Origin: Paucimonas sp.
Lineage (GTDB): Bacteria; Pseudomonadota; Gammaproteobacteria; Pseudomonadales; Pseudomonadaceae
Direction of reading: 5' to 3'
Length of the DNA stretch: 64,000 nucleotides
Assembly: GCA_031253995.1 (NCBI GenBank)
Contig: JAIRVG010000006.1
Coordinates: forward strand, 1 to 64,000
Part shown: positions 15,300-22,852 of the stretch, piece by piece
How positions within the stretch are numbered: the stretch's first letter is position 1
Layout: the number at the start of each line of letters is the position of its first letter
Program-made: the position numbers and the translations under genes
Notes under the pieces: generated by a model
Databases searched by the model: none
Told to the model about the DNA's origin: nothing
Seen by the model: only the letters and a program-made list of their open reading frames with translations

Positions 15300-16055
15300 A
15301 TGCACGTCATGCACAAGCGCAATGTAGCCTCAGTCCTCAAATTACTGCTGGATCGCCACGGGATCTCCGCCACGGAGCTGCACCGGCGTACTGGCGTGCC
15401 CCAATCCACCCTGTCGCGGATTCTCGGCGAGAAAATCGTTGATCCGTCCGACAAGCACGTGTCGAAGATCGCCGAGTATTTCGGCGTGAGCACCGACCAG
15501 TTGCGCGGTCGTGTCGACCTGGGCGACAGCCGCGAGGTCGAGGTCGAGGTCGAGCGCGAGCCCGGACACGACGAATTGCGTGATATCAGCCTGTGGGACG
15601 ATGAAACCCCCGTCGAGGACGACGAAGTGTCCGTTCCCTTTCTTCGTGAGGTCGAGTTGGCAGCAGGATCAGGAAGATTCGTCATCGAGGAAAGCGAGCG
15701 GGCCCGCCTGCGCTTCGGCAAGCGCAGCCTGCGCCACAACGGCGTGCAGTTCGACCACGCCAAGTGCGTGACGGTCCGCGGCAACAGCATGCTGCCGGTG
15801 CTGCGCGATGGCGCCACGGTGGGAGTCAACACGGGCAAGTGCTCCATCGGCGATATCATCGATGGCGACCTCTATGCCATCAACCACAATGGCCAACTGC
15901 GGGTGAAGCAGCTCTACCGCCTGCCCACCGGCATCCGCCTGCGCAGCTTCAACCGCGATGAACACCCCGACGAGGACTACAGCTTCCAGCAGATGCAGGA
16001 AGAACAGATCGCCATCCTCGGCCATGTGTTCTGGTGGGGCATGTACGCTCGCTAG
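15300..16055 (+). CDS. prtR: PrtR-like LexA/CI-type repressor of the tailocin
   Basis: 251 residues from the ATG at 15300 (a second ATG at 15309 is also possible). An N-terminal helix-turn-helix spans about residues 10-68 (GISATELHRRTGVPQSTLSRIL). A linker contains the Ala-Gly scissile pair in LAAGSGRF (about 122-123). A C-terminal S24 peptidase domain has the nucleophile Ser163 in RGNSMLP and general base Lys203 in LRVKQLYR. By family, RecA-stimulated autocleavage after DNA damage relieves repression. Similar operator motifs lie on both sides of the gene. A terminator follows, so structural genes use the promoter near 16189. Confidence 0.88.
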   Translation: MHVMHKRNVASVLKLLLDRHGISATELHRRTGVPQSTLSRILGEKIVDPSDKHVSKIAEYFGVSTDQLRGRVDLGDSREVEVEVEREPGHDELRDISLWDDETPVEDDEVSVPFLREVELAAGSGRFVIEESERARLRFGKRSLRHNGVQFDHAKCVTVRGNSMLPVLRDGATVGVNTGKCSIGDIIDGDLYAINHNGQLRVKQLYRLPTGIRLRSFNRDEHPDEDYSFQQMQEEQIAILGHVFWWGMYAR

Positions 16056-16074
16056 GTCATTCCCTCTGTCATCG

Positions 16075-16100
16075 AAAACCCGCCTCGGCGGGTTTTTTTT
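16075..16100 (+). terminator. Terminator of the tailocin repressor
   Basis: Stem AAAACCCGCC / GGCGGGTTTT with a 2-base loop and a run of eight or more T. Confidence 0.9.
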
Positions 16101-16143
16101 CGCCCTTCGAAAACCGCTCCGCACCCATGCCAGCAAGGCTTTC

Positions 16144-16217
16144 ATGCATATGTGCAAATCCATCAGTGCAAATATTCCCAAAAATGCATTGACTGTATAT
16201 GCATTCATGCATAAAGT
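16144..16217 (+). promoter_or_regulatory. Operator cluster and main promoter of the tailocin structural genes
   Basis: A promoter TTGACT (16189-16194), 17-base spacer, TAAAGT (16212-16217) is interleaved with three ATGCAT palindromes (16184, 16201 region and 16208 region). Upstream lie ATGCATATGTGCAAAT at 16144-16159 and a TGCAAATAT at 16167-16175, which is the reverse complement of part of the 15259 element. The arrangement suggests several repressor sites covering the promoter. Transcription would start near 16225. Confidence 0.65.
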
Positions 16218-16525
16218 TCGTCTCAAGCCGGTCAGACACCGGCGGCGAGAAAGGCAGCGATGAACAGGCCTCGACTGTTCAGAGGGTTGGCAACTGACCC
16301 GGGTGTGCAGCGTAAAGCACCAAGAGCAGTTATCCGGCGGGCAGGTGGCCGCGGCCGGAGGAACAATCAGAAGCGCAGACGTCCCGCGCACCAGTCGTGG
16401 CGGGCGTTGCAACGACGCATTACTGAAGAGCCCAGGGCCTGGCCCCGGGCTCTTTGGAATGCCGAGTGATCCCTCGGTCCCAAATGGCCCATCGCCAGGC
16501 GGAAAGTAAAAAAGGAGGCAGGACC
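16218..16525 (+). other. Tailocin leader with a hairpin; weak Arg-rich reading frame
   Basis: 308 bases between the promoter and holin. A strong stem AAGAGCCC (16426-16433) / GGGCTCTT (16447-16454) is followed by a weak T stretch and could act as a terminator or antiterminator target. A 69-codon frame at 16260-16469 has an AAGG sequence before its ATG, but is rich in rare AGA/AGG codons, very Arg-rich, and runs through the hairpin. I regard it as probably non-coding. Confidence 0.5.
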
Positions 16526-16861
16526 GTGACAAGCGAGCAACAGACGTTGCTGGAAATGCCGATCTGGCTGGTGATCGTCCTGGCGTTGCTGGGTGGGGTC
16601 AGCGGCGAGATGTGGCGAGCGGACAAGGCGGGCGCCCGTGGCGCAGCCCTGTTGAGACGACTGGCACTGCGCTCGGGGGCCTGCATGGTCTGCGGCGTAT
16701 CCACCATGATGCTGCTGTATGCCAGCGGCCTTTCGATCTGGGCGGCCAGCGCCCTGGGATGCCTGACCGCCGTGGGCGGCGCGGACATCACCATGGGGTT
16801 GTACGAGCGCTGGGCGGCCAAGCGCCTGGGCCTGGGCAATGACAGCAAGGAGAGATCATGA
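16526..16861 (+). CDS. Tailocin holin
   Basis: Small membrane protein expected to permeabilise the inner membrane at lysis and so release the endolysin. I chose the GTG at 16526, with a strong AAAGGAGG at 16511-16518; the product is 111 residues. Three hydrophobic segments are visible at about residues 10-27 (MPIWLVIVLALLGG), 52-70 (ACMVCGVSTMMLLYAS) and 74-95 (IWAASALGCLTAVGG), with charged loops, consistent with a class I holin. It resembles the first structural-operon gene of R-pyocins. The 3' end overlaps the next gene by four bases. Confidence 0.85.
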   Translation: MTSEQQTLLEMPIWLVIVLALLGGVSGEMWRADKAGARGAALLRRLALRSGACMVCGVSTMMLLYASGLSIWAASALGCLTAVGGADITMGLYERWAAKRLGLGNDSKERS

Positions 16862-17364
16862 CCGACCTCAGCGGATTGCATCAGGCCATCAGCGCAACCA
16901 TCGAGACGGCGATACCGCAACTCGCCACTGTCGGCAGCTATGCCGCCATGCAGGAGGAAACGGCGCTGCCGGCGTTGTTCTACGCCATCGTCGGGCTGAA
17001 GCCCGGTGTCGATCCGGGCGACGGGCATTCCCGTGTCATCGCCACGTTCGAAGCGAAGATCAGCACCGACGGCGGTCGCCCTCACGCGACACTGGAAGCC
17101 ATCACCCTGGCCGCGCAACTGATGGTGCTGTTGCGCAAGCAGTACTGGAACATCGATTTCGTCGAGGACGCCCGCGGCGTGCAGGCGTTGCCGTCGAGCG
17201 CGGCGTCGACCACCTGGACGGTGCAATGGGAGCAGGCACTGCACCTGGGCGAGGCGCAATGGCCGTGGCCGAACCAGCCACCGGGTTCGCTGGTGCTGGC
17301 CTTCGATCCCGATTCCGGCCCAGGTCACGAAAATGACTACAAGGCGCCGGAGGATTTCGCATGA
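16858..17364 (+). CDS. Tail collar/terminator-like protein of the tailocin
   Basis: 168-residue cytoplasmic protein with no membrane segment or signal. It occupies the same position as the R-pyocin gene between holin and spike, whose product has been assigned to the collar at the tail's distal end. The fold suggestion (beta-rich core with a helix, EAKISTDGGRPHATLEAI and STTWTVQWEQALHL) is compatible with tail-terminator proteins but I see no decisive motif. The function therefore rests on gene order. Both ends overlap neighbours by four bases (ATGA). Confidence 0.65.
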   Translation: MTDLSGLHQAISATIETAIPQLATVGSYAAMQEETALPALFYAIVGLKPGVDPGDGHSRVIATFEAKISTDGGRPHATLEAITLAAQLMVLLRKQYWNIDFVEDARGVQALPSSAASTTWTVQWEQALHLGEAQWPWPNQPPGSLVLAFDPDSGPGHENDYKAPEDFA

Positions 17365-17900
17365 GCTACGCCAGCGCAATGCATGACCGCATGATCGCCG
17401 GCCTGCTGATTCCCTGCCGGGTGGTGGCGGTCGACCTGGCTGCGGCGCGGGTGCGGGTGTCCGATGGCGCCGGCTGGACCAGCGCCTGGGTCCGCTGGCA
17501 CAGCCAGGCCGCCGGCAAGGCCCGGCACTGGCGGGCGCCGAGCCTGGACGAGCAGGGCATGCTCATCAGTCCCAGCGGCGAACCGGCCCAGGGCACCTTC
17601 GTCCCGGGTCTCTACGGCAACGCCGGCAATCCGCCGGACAACCGCGAGGATGTCGAAGTCTGGCGCTTCGACGATGGCGGCTCGCTGACCTATGACTGGC
17701 ACGCCAGCAGCTACATCGTCGAGCTGCCCCAAGGCAGCATCACCCTCAAGGTCGGCGGCAGCACGCTGGTGGTCACCCCCGATTCCATCACGCTGACGGG
17801 GCCGGTGCAGATCAATGGCACGCTGAACGTGACCGGGGATATCCACGGCGGCGGGGCGATCATCGACACCGCCGGCAATACGCCGAACCACAAACACTGA
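17361..17900 (+). CDS. Baseplate spike protein (gpV family)
   Basis: 179-residue tail spike at the tip of the tube that punctures the target outer membrane. The N-terminal OB-fold region covers about residues 15-90 (RVRVSDGAGWTSAWVRW, GEPAQGTFVPGLYGN). It is followed by a beta-helix region with short repeating strands (GSITLKVGGSTLVVTPDSITLTGPVQINGTLNV cannot be quoted further). The C terminus ends in NHKH, an HxH motif that in P2-type spikes coordinates an iron ion at the apex of the trimer. Overlaps the collar-like gene by four bases. Confidence 0.9.
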   Translation: MSYASAMHDRMIAGLLIPCRVVAVDLAAARVRVSDGAGWTSAWVRWHSQAAGKARHWRAPSLDEQGMLISPSGEPAQGTFVPGLYGNAGNPPDNREDVEVWRFDDGGSLTYDWHASSYIVELPQGSITLKVGGSTLVVTPDSITLTGPVQINGTLNVTGDIHGGGAIIDTAGNTPNHKH

Positions 17901-17923
17901 AGCCCGCCCGTCGCGGGCTTTTT
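17901..17923 (+). terminator. Hairpin with T-run after spike gene
   Basis: Stem AGCCCGC / GCGGGCT followed by five T. Because tail genes continue downstream in the same direction, it probably attenuates or defines an mRNA end rather than ending the operon. Confidence 0.7.
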
Positions 17924-17942
17924 CATGCCAGGGAGGAACGCC

Positions 17943-18017
17943 ATGGCGCCCACGAAAAAGCATTTCGCACCCGGTGTCCGCGCCGCGGTGCACAACCCTC
18001 AACCTACAAAGGAGTAG
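17943..18017 (+). CDS. Unrecognised 24-residue ORF between spike and gpW
   Basis: A 24-codon frame begins with ATG six bases after GGGAGG (17931-17936) and ends five bases before the gpW ATG. The peptide starts MAPTKKHFAPGVRAAVHNP and is basic, without a membrane segment. Its stop lies at the gpW ribosome binding site (AAAGGAG, 18008-18014), so it may couple translation into gpW. I do not recognise a family; it is too short for routine gene calling. Confidence 0.5.
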   Translation: MAPTKKHFAPGVRAAVHNPQPTKE

Positions 18018-18021
18018 CGCC

Positions 18022-18348
18022 ATGATCGGTATGGATCGCCGCTCCGGTCAGCCACTCTCCGGTCTCGCCCACCTGCGCCAGTCCATCGAGGACATCCTCA
18101 CCACCCCGCTGGGCAGCCGGCGCATGCGTCCGGACTACGGCAGCAAGCTGCGCCGCTTCGTCGACCTTCCCGTCAACGAGGGCTGGAAAAGTGCGGTGCA
18201 GGCCGAAGTTGCACGCTCGCTGGTGCGCTGGGAGCCGCGTTTGAAACTGGAAAGGGTCCGGGTCACGGCGGTGGTGGACGGGCAGATCAGCCTGCAACTC
18301 ACCGGGCAGTACCTGGGTGACAGCCAGATCCTGGAGGTGACGGCATGA
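18022..18348 (+). CDS. Baseplate assembly protein W (gp25-like)
   Basis: 108-residue homologue of P2 gpW / T4 gp25, the sheath-initiator component that links the baseplate to the first sheath ring. The start is the ATG at 18022 with AAAGGAG eight bases upstream; an upstream extension of the frame is non-conserved. Family signatures: LRQSIEDILTTPLGSRRMRPDYGS near the N terminus and the conserved C-terminal strand region LERVRVTAV. Overlaps gpJ by four bases (ATGA). Confidence 0.9.
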   Translation: MIGMDRRSGQPLSGLAHLRQSIEDILTTPLGSRRMRPDYGSKLRRFVDLPVNEGWKSAVQAEVARSLVRWEPRLKLERVRVTAVVDGQISLQLTGQYLGDSQILEVTA

Positions 18349-19226
18349 GTATTGTGGACCTCTCGGCGCTGCCCGCGCCGCAGGTGCTGGAAGACCTGGA
18401 TTTCGAGGAGATCTTCCAGGCTGAACTGACGACCTTCATGTCCCATATGGGCGACGGCTGGACCGCGCCGCTGGAAAGCGATCCGGTGACCAAGCTGCTG
18501 GAAGTCGGCGCTTACCGCACGCTGCTCAATCGGGCCCGGGTCAACGACGCCGCCAAGGCGCTGTTGCTGGCCTACGCCCGGGGCAGCGACCTCGACCAAC
18601 TGGCGGCCAATGTGCAACTGCGCCGCCTGGTGGTACGGGCCGCCGACCCGAACAGCGTGCCGCCGGTCGAAGAGCTCCTCGAAGAAGACGACGCCCTGCG
18701 CGAACGCATCGAGCTCGTCTACGAAGGCCTGACCACCGCCGGGCCGCGCAACAGCTACATCCTGCACGCCCGCAATGCCTCCGGGCAGGTGGCCGATGCC
18801 ACGGCGGAAAGCCCGTCGCCGGCGGTTGTGGATGTCACGGTGCTGAGCTTCGACGACAAGGGCGCTGCCAGCGCCGAACTCCTGGCGCAAGTTGCCGCCT
18901 ACCTGAACGATGACGAGGTTCGTCCGGTCGCGGATCGCCTGACCGTGCGCAGCGCCGAGATCCTGCACTATCGCATCGAGGCGGTGTTGCACATGGTCGG
19001 CAACGGTCCGGAGAACGAAGCGACCCTGGCCGAGTGCCGGCGCCGCTTGCAGGCCTGGATCAACCCGCGCCGTCGTCTCGGTATCGAAGTGGCGCGCTCG
19101 GGGATCGACGCACAGTTGCATATCAGCGGGGTCGCCCGCGTGGAACTGGTCGGCTGGCAGGACATCCGTCCGACCAAGGGCCAGGCCGCCTGGTGCGATG
19201 AATTCACCGTGACCCTGGGAGGCTGA
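18345..19226 (+). CDS. Baseplate protein J (wedge protein, gp6-like)
   Basis: 293-residue baseplate J-family protein, equivalent to P2 gpJ and T4 gp6, which forms the wedge ring. Signatures: VTKLLEVGAYRTLLNRARVNDAAKALLLAYARGSDLDQLAAN in the N-terminal half, RNSYILHARNASGQVADATAESPSPAVVDVTVLS in the middle, and VRPVADRLTVRSAE towards the C terminus. It is coupled to gpW and is followed after one base by gpI. Confidence 0.92.
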   Translation: MSIVDLSALPAPQVLEDLDFEEIFQAELTTFMSHMGDGWTAPLESDPVTKLLEVGAYRTLLNRARVNDAAKALLLAYARGSDLDQLAANVQLRRLVVRAADPNSVPPVEELLEEDDALRERIELVYEGLTTAGPRNSYILHARNASGQVADATAESPSPAVVDVTVLSFDDKGAASAELLAQVAAYLNDDEVRPVADRLTVRSAEILHYRIEAVLHMVGNGPENEATLAECRRRLQAWINPRRRLGIEVARSGIDAQLHISGVARVELVGWQDIRPTKGQAAWCDEFTVTLGG

Positions 19227-19227
19227 C

Positions 19228-19833
19228 ATGACCAGCCTCCTGCCACTGAACAGCACCTTGCTGGAACGGGCTGTGGAGGCCGCCACGGCGGATGTTCCGC
19301 AGATTCCCCTGCGCACCCTGTACAACCCCGATACCTGCCCGGCGCACCTGCTGCACCAGCTGGCGCTGGCCTGGTCGGTGGACCGCTGGGACGAGAACTG
19401 GCCGGAGGCGGTCAAGCGCGCGGTGATCCGCGGCTCGTTCCAGGTCCATGCCCGCAAGGGCACCCTAGGTGCCCTGCGCCGGGTGGTGGAACCCTTCGGC
19501 TACCTGATCGAAGTCGCCGAATGGTTCAACACCGTGCCCCAGGGCGTGCCGGGCACCTTTGCCCTGAAGATCGGTGTGTCCGAGTCCGGCATCAGCGAGG
19601 AGACCTACGAGGAACTCACCGCGCTGATCGACGACGCGCGGCCGGTCAGCCGGCACATGATCGGCCTCGCCATCACCCTCGACACCCAGGGCTACCTGCG
19701 GGTCGGCCTGGGCCTGAGCGAAGGCGACGAAATCGACATCTACCCGCCCGCCTCACGCGACATCGAGGTGCGCGGCAACCTTGGCCGCAGAGGCCATGAC
19801 CATCAAATCGAAACCCTGGACGTTTACTCATGA
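19228..19833 (+). CDS. Tail protein I (baseplate wedge)
   Basis: 201-residue member of the P2 gpI family, which pairs with gpJ in the baseplate wedge and supports the tail-fibre attachment. Family motif: CPAHLLHQLALAWSVDRWDENW with KRAVIRGSFQVHARKGTLGALRRVV, typical of gpI. The C-terminal extension beyond about residue 150 varies among homologues and likely contacts the fibre. Overlaps the fibre gene by four bases. Confidence 0.92.
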   Translation: MTSLLPLNSTLLERAVEAATADVPQIPLRTLYNPDTCPAHLLHQLALAWSVDRWDENWPEAVKRAVIRGSFQVHARKGTLGALRRVVEPFGYLIEVAEWFNTVPQGVPGTFALKIGVSESGISEETYEELTALIDDARPVSRHMIGLAITLDTQGYLRVGLGLSEGDEIDIYPPASRDIEVRGNLGRRGHDHQIETLDVYS

Positions 19834-22415
19834 CTGACCAGAACAGCCAGTTCTTCGCGATCCTCACCGCGGTGGGGGAGGCCAAGCAGGCCAACGCGAA
19901 CGCCTTGGGCGTGCCCTGGACCTTCGCCCAGATGGGCGTGGGCGACGCCAACAATACCGAGCCGGTGCCGTCGCGCACCCAGACCAGGCTGATCAACGAA
20001 CGCCGCCGGGCGCCGTTGAACCAGCTTACGATCGATCCGAAGGATGCCAGCATCATCATTGCCGAGCAGGTGATTCCGCCGGATGTCGGTGGCTGGTGGA
20101 TCCGCGAGATCGGCCTCTACGACAGCGCCGGCGACCTGGTAGCGGTGGCCAACTGTGCGCCGAGCTACAAGCCGTTGCTGGCGCAGGGGACCGGCAAGAC
20201 CCAGGTGGTACGCCTGAACCTGGTGGTGACCAGCAGCACGAATGTGCAGTTGAAGATCGATCCGGCGGTGGTGCTGGCGACGCGGGATTATGTCGACAGC
20301 AAGATTCTCACGGTGCTGCCGCCAAACAAGACCGCCGGCACCTACACCATGGTCGAGGTCAATGATCGAGGTGTCGTGCAACGCGGTTTCAAGCCGACGA
20401 CCCTGGAAGAGTACGGGATCGTCAACGCGCTCAAGGTAGGTGTCACCAGCTATCAGCGACCGATTCTTTCCGGCCTGGGTTATGGCAGCGCCGCAGAGTC
20501 GGGGGGAGCCATCGAGATTCGCGAAGCGCAGGAAGTGGGCGCGTCGAACAAGAGCATCGCCTACGCGCCGCGGATCATGATGCACTGGACCGGGGTGGTC
20601 TCGGGCGATATCGCCATGGATTCGGTCGGACAATTGCAATGGAAGGGGCAGAAGCTCTACCACGAAGGCAACTTCACCCCGGCCAACAAGGCTGACAAGG
20701 CCACTACGCTGGCGGGTTATGGCATCACGGATGGCATGCCCAAGGGGGCTGGTGGCCTGCTTACCCAGATAAGCCCAGTGCAAGGCCGGATCAGTGCCAT
20801 TCCGGAGACGCGTTTTATCGCAACGAATGCCGCGACCGAGGACCGACCGGCTGGGGTAACGTACGCGGCAGGTATGCATGTCACCTGGGGAGCCGGTGAT
20901 CAGTGCATCGATTTTCTCGGAGCGCTCAACGGCCAGGAGGATTTCTTCGTACGCAGCAGCTACCAGGGGGCGGGCACTTTCCGCAAACTCTGGACGGATG
21001 CCAACTTCACCCCGGCCAACAAGGCTGACAAGGCTACCACGCTTGCGGGTTATGGCATCACGGATGGCATGACCAAGGGGGCTGGTGGCCTGCTTGCCCA
21101 GGCAAGCGGTGTGCAAGGCCGGATCAGTGCCATTCCGGAGACGCGTTTTATCTCGACGAGCGCGGCGACCGAGGACCGACCGGCCGGGGTGACGTACGCG
21201 GCAGGTATGCATGTCACCTGGGGAGGCGGTGAGCAGTGCATCGATTTTCTCGGAACGCTCAATGGCCAGGAAGATTTCTTCGTACGAAGCAGCTATCTGG
21301 GGGCGGGTACTTTCCGCAAGCTCTGGACGGAGGCCAACTTCACCCCGGCACTGAAGGCGGATCTGGCGAGCCCGGTGTTCACCGGCACGCCGCGAGTGCC
21401 CAACGTGGCAACCGGGACGGCGAGCGATCAGGCGGCCAATACGAAGTTCGTCATGGACGCCATTTCGGCCTTGGTAGCATCCTCTCCATCGGCCCTCGCT
21501 ACCCTGAACGGATTGGCCGCAGCGCTGGGCAATGATGCCAACTTCGCCACGACCGTAACCAATTCTCTGGCCAGTAAAGCGGCCAAGGCCACAACGCTGG
21601 GAGGATATGGCATCACTGACGGCGTGAAGGTTGGTGACTACGGGCTGGGTATTCCGATCAACCTGGTCGGCGGGACGGATCTGAACACACTGATCAGTCC
21701 TGGCATCCGTCTCTACGGTTCGGGCGACCCGCTTGTCAATGCGCCGATGACGGGGGCTGCCTATGTCATCACCCGCGGTCGCAGTGAGTATCCTCATCAG
21801 GAATTCCGGCGGATCTACCAGAATCGGGTCTTCGTTCGCTCGGCGAAAGTCTCCAACCCCACGACTACAGCAGATTGGAACGACTGGGACGAACTGCATA
21901 CGAGCGGCAACCATGTGCACGCATCGGTACAAGAGGCACAGGCGGGCGAATCGACGACCACCTGGATATCTCCGTTGCGGCTGTATCAAGCGATTCGCTC
22001 TGCTGTCTACCGCGCCACCGAAGCCGCGCTCGGGGTTGTTCGTTTCGCTACGCAGGACGAGGTTGATGCCGGTGTTTCGGATGCGGTTGCGATCACCCCG
22101 CTCAAGCTCAAGAAGCACAGCAGTGTTGGTGTGGGGCAGACGTGGCAGAACCTGCTTGCCTCGCGTTCGCTGAATACCAATTACACCAATACGACCGGGC
22201 GGCCGATCACGGTCACCGTGGGGATGCGTGACCAAGGGGCCTACCTGACGGAGATCTATGTAGGGGGTGTGCTCATCGGCAGTTGGGACCAACCGACGAA
22301 CATCATTTATACGCAGACCTTTATCGTACCCGCAGGGGCGACCTACATGGTCAGCGGCAACGCCGGCGCTGCTGGCGGCAACATCCTCAATCTGTGGACG
22401 GAGCTTCGCGCATGA
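19830..22415 (+). CDS. Tail fibre (receptor-binding) protein
   Basis: 861-residue gpH-type fibre that sets the target range by binding surface lipopolysaccharide or protein. The N-terminal baseplate-attachment domain (about 1-155) carries QFFAILTAVGEAKQANA, GVPWTFAQMGVGDAN and GGWWIREIGLYDSAGDLVAVAN. The shaft contains the phage-fibre motif ATTLxGYGITDG three times. Residues 281-391 and 392-502 are a near-perfect tandem duplication of 111 residues. The C terminus TVTVGMRDQGAYLTEIYVGG with INLWTEL-type end is probably the receptor tip. GC content drops in the last third, a sign of exchange. Its chaperone gene follows with a four-base overlap. Confidence 0.9.
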   Translation: MTDQNSQFFAILTAVGEAKQANANALGVPWTFAQMGVGDANNTEPVPSRTQTRLINERRRAPLNQLTIDPKDASIIIAEQVIPPDVGGWWIREIGLYDSAGDLVAVANCAPSYKPLLAQGTGKTQVVRLNLVVTSSTNVQLKIDPAVVLATRDYVDSKILTVLPPNKTAGTYTMVEVNDRGVVQRGFKPTTLEEYGIVNALKVGVTSYQRPILSGLGYGSAAESGGAIEIREAQEVGASNKSIAYAPRIMMHWTGVVSGDIAMDSVGQLQWKGQKLYHEGNFTPANKADKATTLAGYGITDGMPKGAGGLLTQISPVQGRISAIPETRFIATNAATEDRPAGVTYAAGMHVTWGAGDQCIDFLGALNGQEDFFVRSSYQGAGTFRKLWTDANFTPANKADKATTLAGYGITDGMTKGAGGLLAQASGVQGRISAIPETRFISTSAATEDRPAGVTYAAGMHVTWGGGEQCIDFLGTLNGQEDFFVRSSYLGAGTFRKLWTEANFTPALKADLASPVFTGTPRVPNVATGTASDQAANTKFVMDAISALVASSPSALATLNGLAAALGNDANFATTVTNSLASKAAKATTLGGYGITDGVKVGDYGLGIPINLVGGTDLNTLISPGIRLYGSGDPLVNAPMTGAAYVITRGRSEYPHQEFRRIYQNRVFVRSAKVSNPTTTADWNDWDELHTSGNHVHASVQEAQAGESTTTWISPLRLYQAIRSAVYRATEAALGVVRFATQDEVDAGVSDAVAITPLKLKKHSSVGVGQTWQNLLASRSLNTNYTNTTGRPITVTVGMRDQGAYLTEIYVGGVLIGSWDQPTNIIYTQTFIVPAGATYMVSGNAGAAGGNILNLWTELRA
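20670..21335 (+). repeat. Two 333-bp tandem repeats in the tail fibre gene
   Basis: Units 20670-21002 and 21003-21335 are nearly identical and exactly 111 codons long; both begin with AACTTCACCCCGGCC and end before the next copy. A third copy begins at 21336 and diverges after about 15 bases. The period keeps the reading frame, so the fibre shaft is lengthened by whole domains. Confidence 0.95.
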
Positions 22416-22762
22416 GGTACTACCGAAATATCGAGTCGGGCCAGACCTACGCCTTCGCGGCAGATGGTTCCGACGACGCGTTCATCCCCGAAGACTATGT
22501 GCTGATGACCGATACGGAGGTCCAGCAACACCTGAATCCCGCTCCGGTAGCGTCGACGCGAGCAGAGGTCGAGGTATTGCGTCTTCGGGCGTACGCCGAC
22601 CCTTTGACAGGAAGCGATCGGTACTTCGCCGAGGCCCAGCGCGAGAGCCTGCTGGAAAATGCCGAAGCGGCCGAGGCTGCGAAGCATCAAGGACTGATGC
22701 GGTTCCTGGAGATTCAGGCTGAATTTCCCTGGCCTGACGAGCCGGTCCCCAACCCTTCCTGA
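22412..22762 (+). CDS. Tail fibre assembly chaperone (gpG-like)
   Basis: 116-residue small protein that usually acts as the specific folding chaperone of the fibre just upstream. The start is the ATG at 22412 overlapping the fibre stop, giving MRYYRNIESGQTYAFAADG. The C-terminal region with ADPLTGSDRYFAEAQ is the characteristic segment of caudoviral tail-fibre assembly proteins. The partner is expected to co-vary with the fibre tip. Two terminator-like hairpins follow. Confidence 0.85.
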   Translation: MRYYRNIESGQTYAFAADGSDDAFIPEDYVLMTDTEVQQHLNPAPVASTRAEVEVLRLRAYADPLTGSDRYFAEAQRESLLENAEAAEAAKHQGLMRFLEIQAEFPWPDEPVPNPS

Positions 22763-22786
22763 AGCCCCGCACAGCCGGGGCTTTTT
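22762..22786 (+). terminator. Terminator-like hairpin after the fibre chaperone
   Basis: Stem AAGCCCCG / CGGGGCTT followed by TTTCTT. First of two hairpins in the gap before the sheath gene. Confidence 0.75.
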
Positions 22787-22808
22787 CTTACCTGCAACAC
22801 CCCCGAAC

Positions 22809-22832
22809 GGCCCCGCACTGACGGGGCCTTCT
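22809..22832 (+). terminator. Second hairpin before the sheath gene
   Basis: Stem GGCCCCG / CGGGGCC followed by TTCTC, ending about 20 bases before the sheath ATG. The T-run is interrupted, so termination would be weak; it may instead protect the highly expressed sheath mRNA. Confidence 0.5.
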
Positions 22833-22852
22833 CATTTCTGGAGATAAAACCC

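Noticed and set aside
12583..15327. 914-codon open frame antisense to mutS
   Set aside because: mutS is full length with all motifs. The antisense frame arises from GC-rich third positions and gives a Gln/Gly/Val-rich product without RBS or domains.
16303..16509. 68-codon GTG frame in the tailocin leader
   Set aside because: No RBS before the GTG; overlaps the hairpin and the holin RBS; low-complexity Gly/Pro end.
20670..21340. CRISPR or satellite array
   Set aside because: Repeat period is 333 bp, in frame, inside a coding gene; no spacers and no cas genes.
19824..22292. 822-codon frame antisense to the tail fibre gene
   Set aside because: The sense frame has clear fibre domains and translational coupling to its neighbours. 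The antisense product is a composition artefact that repeats because the DNA repeats.
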